Made by a program: the position numbers and the translations under genes
Assembly: GCA_001275005.1 (NCBI GenBank)
Contig: JWZX01002477.1
Location: forward strand, 1-34,171
DNA length: 34,171 nt
Direction of reading: 5' to 3'
Source: Chrysochromulina tobinii
Lineage: Eukaryota > Haptophyta > Prymnesiales > Chrysochromulinaceae
The notes under the pieces: generated by a model
Seen by the model: only the letters and a program-made list of their open reading frames with translations
Databases searched by the model: none
What the model was told of the DNA's origin: nothing
Shown: piece after piece, positions 8,228 through 16,713 of the stretch
Numbering within the stretch: the first letter of the stretch is position 1
Layout: each line of letters begins with the position of its first letter

Positions 8228-9798
8228 TTAGAGCTTTCCTTCGAGGAACGCATTGATCATCGCCAGCGCATGCGCAGGCTGGTCGCGAGGCACTGTGCGC
8301 CGCGAGAGTGCACAATGGAGGTGAGAGGGCCGGCACAGGGGGGGGGAAGAGGAGTTACAAGCAGGACACTCAGGGCGGTCTCTCCTGGCCTCGTCGCAGT
8401 GGCGGGGAGGGTCTGGGCAAAGGCTGGGAGGGGGTGGGCAAAGGCGAGGATGGGCTGGGGCCCAAGGGTCTGGCAGTGTCCCGTGGCGTTCGAGAGCGCC
8501 GTTCTGAGCGCACCCATGTGGCCCGCGTCGTACACACGCAGAAAGGAAAAGTTAGCCGCCGTCTGCAGCGTGCCTGCAGGGGTGCCTGAGACGTTCCACA
8601 AGGTTACCGGCGCCGCGTTGAACTCGTCCTTGTGCGCCCACTCGAGCGCGCGCGTCCAGGCCTGGTTGCCGAGCCAGTTGCAGATGAAGTCCTGATCACC
8701 TGCGTACATGAGGACGCGGATGCCGGCGGAGAGCTGGTCGGGCAGCTTGTCCTGAAATGAGTGCATCCAGTCCCCCTCGAGCTCAAACTCGATCGCGACG
8801 GCGTGGTTGCAGTCCTTCCACTTGTGCTCTCCGTCGACGCCCAGCGCCTGCTGCACGTCCGGTCGCGACAGGTACACGCCAACGTTCGAGAAGTCGTAGC
8901 ACAACGGAGGCACTTCGCACTTCTCGCGCATGTCGTAGGGGTTGAGCCCCGTGAGCGAGTATGGCTCGATGAGGCCGAGATTGCACACATCCGTGGCGAG
9001 GATGCACGTCTCGGGGATGCCCTTGTCGCAGCCGCGGATGGCCTCCTGGCACGGCGGCACCGCGGCCTTCATGATCTCGTACGTCGCATTCGACACCGCG
9101 GGAGCATGGCCGTTGGATGAGATCGCCATCTCCGGGTAGTACCCGTACTGAACTTCAGGGTTCGTCAGCCCGTTGCCGACGGAGGTGCCCTTCAGGTTGA
9201 TGTACAGCGCGCCCGAGGGCAGCTTCGTGTTCATCTCCCACACCTTGTGCGTGACTGCCGGCACGTAGTGCCCAGCATAGCTCTCACCCACCACAAAGAA
9301 GGGGTTCTGCTTGTACTGTTGGTGGTTGCGGTAAAACTGCTGCAAAAAGTCGTACATATCGGCTGCGACCGTGTCCTCGTTGTGGTCGTACCCCGTGCCC
9401 CACGAGAAACCCGTTCCAGTTGGCTGGTCTATGTACAGCACGTTTGCCTGTGTATTCCATGAGTAATCATTGGTGATCGTCTGGGTACCCTGCTTGTTGA
9501 TCGAGCACGGGCCATTCTCGCCAAAGAGTGCGACCTCCGACGAGCAGCCTGGTCCACCCGTCATCCACATGACGACCGGGTCGGTTGATGGAGTGCGACG
9601 CGACTCAAAAAACCAGTAGAAATAATTCTTGCTGCGCCCCACCGTGCCCGTGGAGAGGGTGTAATAGCCGGAGTACTGCTTGACGGGATCGCACAGTGTG
9701 GCACTCGCGTTTGCTGCGTGCGTCTTCTCGCGCAAGGTGCCGAGCAGCGTGTACGCGGGCGTCGGCACCGCCGAAGAAGCGAGCAGAATTGACATCAT
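8228..9798 (-). CDS. Serine carboxypeptidase (peptidase family S10), two exons
   Basis: Exon 1 is 9798-8514 and exon 2 is 8292-8228; joined they give 1,350 nt, 449 residues. The start is the ATG pair at 9798, giving a short hydrophobic signal peptide (MMSILLASSAVPTPAYT); the frame extends upstream only to a TTG. S10 hallmarks are the CDPVKQYSGYY N-terminal motif, the oxyanion-hole GGPGCSS, the nucleophile Ser173 in GESYAGHY, the acidic member in AGDQDFICNW (about 368-370) and His427 in AGHM. The unspliced frame loses the conserved end after AGHM; splicing restores VPRDQPAHALAMINAFLEG. The enzyme removes C-terminal residues from peptides at acidic pH in the secretory/vacuolar system. N-glycosylation sequons are present. 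The start codon lies close to that of the divergent kinase gene. Confidence 0.93.
8293..8513 (-). other. Intron of the serine carboxypeptidase gene (221 nt)
   Basis: The donor is G|GTGCGC at 8513 and the acceptor GCGCACAG| ends at 8293. Removal changes the frame (221 is not a multiple of three). It joins the active-site AGHM to VPRDQPAHALAMI, the family-standard C-terminal motif, and ends at a TAA at 8228-8230. The middle is pyrimidine-rich on the coding strand. Confidence 0.88.
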
Positions 9799-9828
9799 GA
9801 ATTGATGAGGCCCTTTTAGGAAGGGAAA

Positions 9829-11340
9829 ATGGATGGCCGCGGCGGACCGAGCATCGTAACGCAGCGCCCCGCAACTCGACCGATGTTTCCCCAAATGCGG
9901 TCTCCGAACTTCACTTTTGTGAACGCGTCGTGTCGGTCTTGGCGGCGGAAAGACGAAATGCCATTGCGCTCGGGGCTCGCCGCCCTCACCATCCAGGACG
10001 ATGAGTCCGTGGATCTGGGCGCGACGTCTCCTCCAGCGCTTTCCCGCGGCTCGTCCTTCGATGTTTCGCTGAACGATACATTCAAGGCTGGCGGCGGCAC
10101 CCCGCTGGACTCAACCATCCGGCTGCGACCAGAAGGCATGGAGGTGAAGGGCGCACAATTCTCAGACATCAGCCTCGCAGATCTTGACAAGGGCAAGATG
10201 CTTGGCAAAGGCGCGTCGGGTCGCGTCTTCCTGGTGACGCACCGGAGGACAAAGGAGCAATACGCGCTCAAGCAACTGACTGCGCTCGCCGATAAAGCAG
10301 CGCGCCACCAAGCCCTGAACGAGCTGCGCATCGCTACGAATCACTGTGGCAAGGCCGAGGACGGAAAGACGGAGCATCTCGTGCGGCTCGTCGATGCCTT
10401 CTTCCACGAGGGCAACATCAGCATGCTCATGGAATTGTGCGACGGCGGCTCGCTCGACGACCAGCTGAGACTGTCGAGGGAGCAAGGGCAAGCAGCGACG
10501 ATGCCGCTCGCGCCGCTCGCGTACCAGATCTGCACGGGCGTGCGCTACATGCACGAGACCATGAAGCAGGTGCACCGCGACCTCAAGCCCGCCAACATCC
10601 TGCTCACCTCCGAGGGCGTGGTCAAGCTGACCGATTTTGGCGTCTCGAAGCAGCTCAATTCAACCGACGCCTTCGCGATGACACAGGTGGGCACCACCTC
10701 ATACATGTCGCCCGAACGGCTCAAGGGGAACGACTACACGTACCCGAGTGACGTGTGGTCCGTGGGCGTCATCGTGCTCGAGATGCTCCGGGGAGCACAT
10801 CCGTTCAACGGAACGTCCTTCATGGCTATCTGCAAGGCGATCTGTGAAGAGCCCCTCCCGGCACCACCCGACGGCACCGCGCCCGAGCCTGTGGCGTTTG
10901 TGGACGAGTGCCTGCAGCGCGAGCCGAGCGCGCGCAAGAGCGCGGGCGCGCTGCTCGACGGTGAGTGGCTCAAGCCACTGCGCCACCGCGACGTGCGCCA
11001 GGCCGTATTCAAATGGCTCATGGGATCCGCCGCCTCGGCCGCCATGACATCCGCGGCCGCCAATGCGGAGATGAAGAGGAGGGCGCGCGAGATGGCGAGG
11101 CGTGCGATCGCCTCCTCCTCGGACGCGCCCCTCGACGGTGACGACGATCTCTTCACCCCCCAGGGTTTCGTCACGCCCACATTCACGGTGACGCCCCAGC
11201 TGGTGCAGGCGTCGTGCGCCGCCGCTTCGGAAGGATATGCCGAGGACGGCACCGCCGATGGTATGAAGCAGACCTTCGTGGCCGCCCGGCCGGATGGCGG
11301 AGACAGCCACGGCGCCCGACGGGTCAATTGGCAGGAATAG
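9829..11340 (+). CDS. MAP kinase kinase-like dual-specificity protein kinase (STE7/MAP2K family)
   Basis: The frame encodes 503 residues from the ATG at 9829; in-frame ATGs at 9883 and 9958 are alternative starts. The kinase domain runs about 120-385: Gly-rich loop GKGASG (126-131), Lys148 in YALKQ, catalytic VHRDLKPANIL (HRD 249-251), DFGVSKQL (DFG 269-271) and activation segment VGTTSYMSPERL. DFGVS together with GT-x-SYMSPERL is characteristic of MAP2Ks, which phosphorylate Thr and Tyr in a MAP kinase. The loop carries Thr279-x5-Thr285, like the plant S/T-x5-S/T phosphosite spacing rather than the animal S-x3-S/T. The C-terminus (from about 400) is Ala/Arg-rich then acidic, with no recognised domain. 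An upstream kinase is the likely activator. Confidence 0.9.
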   Translation: MDGRGGPSIVTQRPATRPMFPQMRSPNFTFVNASCRSWRRKDEMPLRSGLAALTIQDDESVDLGATSPPALSRGSSFDVSLNDTFKAGGGTPLDSTIRLRPEGMEVKGAQFSDISLADLDKGKMLGKGASGRVFLVTHRRTKEQYALKQLTALADKAARHQALNELRIATNHCGKAEDGKTEHLVRLVDAFFHEGNISMLMELCDGGSLDDQLRLSREQGQAATMPLAPLAYQICTGVRYMHETMKQVHRDLKPANILLTSEGVVKLTDFGVSKQLNSTDAFAMTQVGTTSYMSPERLKGNDYTYPSDVWSVGVIVLEMLRGAHPFNGTSFMAICKAICEEPLPAPPDGTAPEPVAFVDECLQREPSARKSAGALLDGEWLKPLRHRDVRQAVFKWLMGSAASAAMTSAAANAEMKRRAREMARRAIASSSDAPLDGDDDLFTPQGFVTPTFTVTPQLVQASCAAASEGYAEDGTADGMKQTFVAARPDGGDSHGARRVNWQE

Positions 11341-12176
11341 GGAGGGAGCTCCCACAGAGCGGTGGGCTCGCCGTCTTCGGCGGCGTCCTTGGCGGCCGCG
11401 CGCCGGATCCAACGGGCGCAGGAGCGAGCGACGCGCCTGCCGTCGCCGAGCGCTGCCACCTCGCCCGACCGTGGCCGTCGATGACGCCACCACTTCGCGT
11501 GCCACTCTGTGGGAGCCTCCTACCTAGGGTATACCGAGCCTCGCGGCAGGACCCTTCATGCCACTGTGCACACTGGATGCACTTCTGATGCACTTCTGAG
11601 TGCAGCGGCGCAGCGGCACCGCGTGCAGGCTGGACACGGTCTGCACGCGGTCTTACGACGAGTAATTTAGGACCAATAGCCAGCCCCAGGTGAGTTTTAC
11701 GTTACGTTGCCTCAAGAATCACGCTTCTACGGATCAGGAACGGCGAACGCTCCGCCCGCGCGGCGTCCGGCTCGCGCGCCCCCGTCGCGTACAGTCCGCA
11801 ACGGCCAACGCTCTCGCGCCTCGGTGTAATGCCCGCACGAGCTCGAGCTCACCGGCGAGGAAACGTCCGCGCCGCGACCAGCCGGACCGGGTGTCGACGC
11901 CGCACTGCGAAGCGTGAAGGCACGACCCCCCGTGCCGATCGCCCCGCGGGGTCCGGGGACGTGCTGGGACAAGGGACCGGACGAGGGACGCCCGCTGTGA
12001 CGCGCGGTCACCCGGCCGGCGAGTGCAAGAGACGGCCCCTCACACTCCTGCACACGCAGCTATGTGTCTGTGTGATTTCTAACACGCTAGGTCTATGGTC
12101 ATCGTATAGGCCGTTGAGTCAATCACCGACCGACACCGCCGTTCGGTTCCCTACGCGACCGCGCTGCCTCACATCG
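11341..12176. other. Convergent intergenic region
   Basis: These 836 bp lie between the stop codons of the convergently oriented kinase and RING genes. They are presumably 3' untranslated and terminator sequence. Open frames on both strands show no domain or composition suggesting a gene. A small direct repeat, GATGCACTTCTGA, occurs at about 11577 and 11588. Confidence 0.5.
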
Positions 12177-13349
12177 TCACATGACAATTGCTGCCCGACA
12201 CAATGGGCACAGACACGGTCCATACCCACCCACGCACGCCCTAAGTATGCGTTGCGGGTTCCAGTTACCCTCACGAGTTGGACGGACACTCAGATTCATG
12301 AATGATTTATAGCATGGCATGACGCACATCTTATGGCCACATGCCAGAATCCTCACATCTGCACTCAGTGGCTCAAGACATATGGGGCATCTGTCTTGAG
12401 CCAGCACCACCACCGCCGCCTCCGCCGCCGCCGCCGCCGCAGCAGCAGCTATTAGTCCTCTCCATGGAGCATCTCCCGGAGATTGGACCTCGTTGGAGAT
12501 TGGACCTCGCTGGAGATGGGATATCCATGGAGCATCTCCCGGTTGCGACCTTCCTCGCCGACTCCCACGTGCTCCTTGCGTCCCGTCTCGCATCGTGCTC
12601 GAACGCAGTGCTCTAAACAGCCCCACCAATCGTACGACGAGGCCAGCCATCGCAAACAACACCATCGAGAGCAGGCAAGCGAATCGACCCATCTCGCCTT
12701 GGAGAGCGGTGGCCTTCCATCCAGTGGCTGCATGCGTGTGTAAGGTGGTGCCTTGGGGCGGCGGCAGCGAACTTGGCGGAGGCGACGAGGAGTGCGTCAG
12801 CGATGGCGGTGGCAAAGGCCGCGGTGGCGAGGGTGCGGACGGTGGCGCCAGCGGTTGAGGGGCGGTTGACTTTGGCGAGGGCGGCGAGGACGTGTCGGCC
12901 GAGATGCTGCCAGGAGTGGACGGCATCCGTGGAGGCGGTAGAACCAGATGCGGCGGCGGCAATTGCATGGCGTGCGATCCGCAGTCCGCGCAGTCGGTGC
13001 CGTAGGCGCACACTGGGAACTCGGAGCAGCCAACTGAGGCATAAGCTAGCATTCCGACGCAAGTGACAGCGCTGATGCAAAGGGCAGGGGGTGCCGCGGG
13101 TGCCGGAGATGTTGACGGTGCCTGCAGCTCACGGCGGTGGCTAGGCACAAGGGACGCCGCGGCGACGCTGCCCACGATCGACCCAAGTTGATACGTGGGC
13201 TGCACAGATTGTCCCACCGTGCCGCTCAGCTGGAGGAGGAGCAGAACAAATGTGAGCCTCGAATGGCGGGGTGAACCGACTCGGATCGCACTCGACAGCT
13301 TGCGCGCGGCCGGCGTGGCCGGAACGATTGAAGGTGCGAGTGCTGTCAT
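12177..13349 (-). CDS. Transmembrane RING-finger protein (putative E3 ubiquitin ligase)
   Basis: The 390-residue product starts at the ATG at 13349. A hydrophobic segment at about 33-44 (LTFVLLLLQLSG) looks like a signal sequence. Residues 91-123 hold six cysteines ending CAYGTDCADCG, resembling the small Cys-rich module common in secreted algal proteins. A Pro/Ser-rich stretch (130-200) follows, then a transmembrane helix at about 222-245 and an Ala run (about 301-309). The C-terminal RING finger (321-384) has CPIC, CGHKMC and CPLC. The layout predicts a luminal or extracellular N-terminus and a cytosolic RING that recruits an E2 enzyme. Spacing between the fifth and sixth ligands is x3 rather than x2, so zinc binding is probable but slightly atypical. 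The gene diverges from the ABC1 kinase gene across about 220 bp. Confidence 0.8.
   Translation of the reverse strand: MTALAPSIVPATPAARKLSSAIRVGSPRHSRLTFVLLLLQLSGTVGQSVQPTYQLGSIVGSVAAASLVPSHRRELQAPSTSPAPAAPPALCISAVTCVGMLAYASVGCSEFPVCAYGTDCADCGSHAMQLPPPHLVLPPPRMPSTPGSISADTSSPPSPKSTAPQPLAPPSAPSPPRPLPPPSLTHSSSPPPSSLPPPQGTTLHTHAATGWKATALQGEMGRFACLLSMVLFAMAGLVVRLVGLFRALRSSTMRDGTQGARGSRRGRSQPGDAPWISHLQRGPISNEVQSPGDAPWRGLIAAAAAAAAAEAAVVVLAQDRCPICLEPLSADVRILACGHKMCVMPCYKSFMNLSVRPTREGNWNPQRILRACVGGYGPCLCPLCRAAIVM
12408..12442 (-). repeat. GCN/CCG trinucleotide tract encoding poly-Ala
   Basis: An imperfect CCG/CCA/CCT run on the plus strand is read on the minus strand as about nine alanines. It lies in the linker before the RING domain. 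Confidence 0.7.
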
Positions 13350-13572
13350 CCAGTCGTATGAGCGCGCGCGCCGTGCGTGCCGGCGTCGAGTGGCTCAGAA
13401 GAAAGTGAGCGAAGAGGGCAAGGAAAGCGAGCACCTCGCTCGGTTATGTAACGCCGGGATATACATGTATCAACAGCCTTCCCGCCCCGCAGCGACAGTG
13501 ATGAATTCATACAGAAGCGCTCCACGCTGCCGTGTTGAACAATTCACACCTCTTCACACTCATCAAGCAGCG
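13350..13572. promoter_or_regulatory. Bidirectional promoter region between RING and ABC1 kinase genes
   Basis: The two start codons (13349 minus, 13573 plus) are 223 bp apart, so both promoters and leaders must lie here or overlap the genes. I cannot assign specific factor sites. Confidence 0.5.
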
Positions 13573-15928
13573 ATGGCACTTTCGGCTAGGCTGCTTCTCG
13601 CCTTGGCTGCGGCCGCAGCCTACACGCCACTCGCGACCTTGCGACGTGCTGCGCTGCCGCCAGTCCAGCTTTTTCATCCTCGCAACCGGCGCTCGCCCGC
13701 TCGTCCGCTCGCTGTCGCGCCGGTCGACAAAGAGCCGCTCAACGAGGTCGACCTGATGGTGATGGTAGACAGATGGCAGCGCGAGGACGAGCACCGCCTC
13801 GCGAGCGCGGCGGCGGCCCTGCTCGTCGAGGACGCGCCGCAGATTCGCAACGGCGCCGCCACTGCCAACGGCCGGCGAGCGTCCAAAGGCAGCGGCGCGT
13901 ACCAGCAGCGGCTCGTGGAGGCGGAGGGCGACCCAGCGGACAGGAAGCCGAGCGTCGAATATGACCCGATCCGCGCGGCGGCGCGCTTCGCCGCACAGCC
14001 GATGGCCGTGCTCAGGCGCCAGATGGAGCTCATCGGCCCGCTGCTCGGCTTCCTGTCCAGGGTGATCCTCGACAAGAGGGCTGGCAAGGAGGCGGAGCAC
14101 CGGGCCGCTCGCGCCGAGGAGCTGACCGAGCTGATCTCGTCGCTCGGCCCGGCGATCATCAAGGCGGGCCAGGCGCTCTCGTCGCGCTCTGACCTGCTCC
14201 CACTCGAGTACCTACAGAGCCTCGAGCAGCTGCAGGACCGCGTGCCCCCCTTTCCGACCGCGACCGCGTACAGCATCATCCAGGCCGAGCTTGGGGCACC
14301 TCTCGAGAGCACGTTTGCCTCGATTGGGCCGGAGCCGGTGGCGGCGGCGTCGCTCGGGCAGGTGTACCAAGCCGTGCTGGCCACCGACGGCACGCGCGTC
14401 GCCGTCAAGGTACAGCGGCCCAACGTCGAGGCGATCATCGCCCTCGACCTGTACATCCTGCGCTCGTACTCGCTCACGCTGCGCTCACTGCTGCAGCTGC
14501 TCGGCCGGAACATCGACTTCGTGTCGGTCATCGACGATTTTGGGCGCCTGATCTACGCGGAGGTCGACTACGAAGTCGAGGCCGCCAACGCGCGCCGCTT
14601 CGATCGGCTCTACGGTGCACTCCCAAACGTGTCATCGCCCCGAATCTATGACAAGTTCTCGACACGTCGGGTGCTCACGATGGGCTGGGTGGACGGCGTG
14701 CGTCTCACGGATCGCGAGGCGCTGCTCGCCCGCGGGCTCGACCCCGCAGCGCTCGTGGACACACTCGTGCAGTGCTCGCTCCGCCAGATGCTCGAGCATG
14801 GATTCTTTCATGCGGACCCGCATGCGGGCAACCTGCTCGTCACCGACGCGGGCGAGCTCGTCTACCTTGACTTCGGCATGATGAGCTACCTCGCACCCAC
14901 GCAGCGCTACTCGCTCATCGAGGCGGTCGTGCACATGGTCAACCGCGACTTTGGCGCCCTCGCCGAACTCTACCGCAATCTCGGCTTCATCCCGCCGGAG
15001 GAGGACATCGGCCCGATTGTGACCGCACTCAACGCGGCTCTGCCCGATGTCCTCAACGCCCCCGTCTCGGAGCTCAACTTCAAGTCGGTGGTGGAGCGGC
15101 TCGGCGACGTCATGTACAAGTTCCCCTTCTCGCTCCCGCCCTTTTACATCGCCATCCTGCGATGCCTAGGGGTGCTCGAGGGCCTCGCGTTGCAAGTGGA
15201 TGATAAGTCGGCCATCATCCACGACGCGTACCCTTACATTGCGGCGAGGCTCCTCACCGATCGTTCGCCGCAGCTGCGGCGCGCGCTGGTGACGCTCATC
15301 TTCCGCGACGGTGCGATCCAATGGCACCTGCTCGAGGGGCTCCTCGACAACGCCGCGGGCACGCGCGAGCTCGACCTGCTCGCCGCCGCCGAGCAGCTCT
15401 CCGACTACCTACTCTCGCCCGAGGGCTCGCCTATGCTCGAGCGGCTCACCGACGAGATTGTGGACGAGATCGACACGCTCGGCGCCGAATCGGGCGCCTA
15501 CCTCTACCAGACGTTCGGATCGTTCGCCGCGCAGCTCGTGGCGGAAGGTGGGCCGGCGGCCACGGCGGCTGCGGCCGCCGCTGCTGCCGCCGGAAGTGGC
15601 AGCAGGAGGTCCAGCACCAGCACCAGCACCAACTCCAGCACCAGCGACGCACTCGCAGGCATGGCGGCCGTGGCAGCGCGGCTCGCGGCCGAGCACACTG
15701 CGCTCAACCCGCCTACCGAGCGCATCCGACGCGCCATCCGCGTCCTCGAGTTACTGCAGCGCTCTGCACGCGGCGGCAGCCTTGAGCTCTCGAGGATCGG
15801 GGCGCTCGCCACGACGCTGCTCGCTCAGGAGCGTGTGCAGCGCCAGCTCGCGGACGTGACGCTGCAGCTCGTCGAGCGCAGCGTCCGGCGCGGTATCCAA
15901 TCCTTCTTTGCCATGGACTGGAGTAACC

Positions 15929-15986
<58 letters not shown>

Positions 15987-16407
15987 TCCGCCGCCGCGGC
16001 GAGCGAGGCCCCCACCGTCGGCGACGCCGCCACCGCCGCCACCGCCGCCACCGCCGCCACCGCCGCCTCCGCCGCCTCCGCCGCCGCCAGCAACCACGGC
16101 GACGGCTGGCCCGCAAACTGGAAAGGCGGCTGCTGCGGTAACGGTCGGCCATGAAGCCGTTGCCTTGGAAGCAGCGGCCAGCTTTCTGAAAGCTGAGGTT
16201 GCAGCGGCGCACCATGCGCATGACGCCCAGCATGACGCAGCACTCAGCTGGACGTACGCGGCGGCGAGACGCGAGGCCTCAGCACCTGCATCGAGTTGGG
16301 CGTATGAGCAATGGACGTCGAAAGCAGTGAACGTCGACAGGGTGAGGAGCGCTCAGGCCTCGCGAATCGGACAAGACGAGAGATGGATGTATGCTGCGGA
16401 AGGATGA
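13573..16407 (+). CDS. Plastid-targeted ABC1/UbiB-family atypical kinase
   Basis: The 944-residue product starts at the ATG at 13573; the frame is open further upstream but through the divergent promoter. The N-terminus (MALSARLLLALAAAAAYTP) is a signal peptide followed by an Arg/Pro-rich stretch, with an aromatic residue near the predicted cleavage site, as in bipartite presequences of secondary plastids. ABC1 landmarks are KAGQ (197-200, the KxGQ motif), the Ala-rich nucleotide loop AAASLGQV (about 257-264), VAVKVQRP with the catalytic Lys near 279, EVDYEVEAAN, HADPHAGN (413-420) and LDFG (433-435). The family acts on prenyl-lipid (quinone, tocopherol) metabolism; plastid members associate with plastoglobules or thylakoids. 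The C-terminal part beyond about 640 is unusually long, with poly-Ala, Ser/Thr-rich and two long poly-Pro runs, then a helical tail of unknown role. Confidence 0.9.
15934..16090 (+). repeat. (CCG)n microsatellite encoding two poly-proline blocks
   Basis: Nearly pure CCG runs occur at about 15934-15998 and again at about 16025-16090. They encode roughly 21 prolines each, separated by an Arg/Ser/Thr-containing spacer (RRARPPPSAT). Interruptions by CCT and CCA are few, so the tract is probably length-polymorphic. Confidence 0.9.
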
Positions 16408-16713
16408 GAGTTGCGAGACTTGTGACTCCTGCGAGAGGAGACAAGCACGTTCAGGATCCCCAGGCTTTGACGACTATGTGTCACTAGTATAATTTAAGCA
16501 AGACAACGCACTGAGACGTCCGCGCACCTCCACCCTCAGGGTCCGACCCTGCTCGCCCATACGCCGCCGGTGCGGGACGAGCGTCATACATCGTGTCTTT
16601 GCATCTCAGAGCGGAGTGAATAACTCGACTATAGAGCCGCCCCGAGTCGCATTCGCAAGTCCCATGGCAAGTTCCCATACTCCACAACAGCCACCACGCA
16701 CTGGTGCGCAAGT
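16408..16713. other. Convergent intergenic region
   Basis: These 306 bp separate the stop codons of the ABC1 kinase and sulfatase genes. I see no gene, repeat or recognisable signal. Confidence 0.5.

Noticed and set aside
8257-8513. Read-through C-terminus of the carboxypeptidase frame
   Set aside because: It replaces the conserved DQPAHALAMI ending by non-homologous Pro/Thr-rich sequence; a 221-nt intron restores the family ending.
13195-13572. Upstream extension of the ABC1 kinase frame
   Set aside because: It overlaps the start of the divergent RING gene and its translation is not presequence-like, while the ATG at 13573 begins a clear signal peptide.
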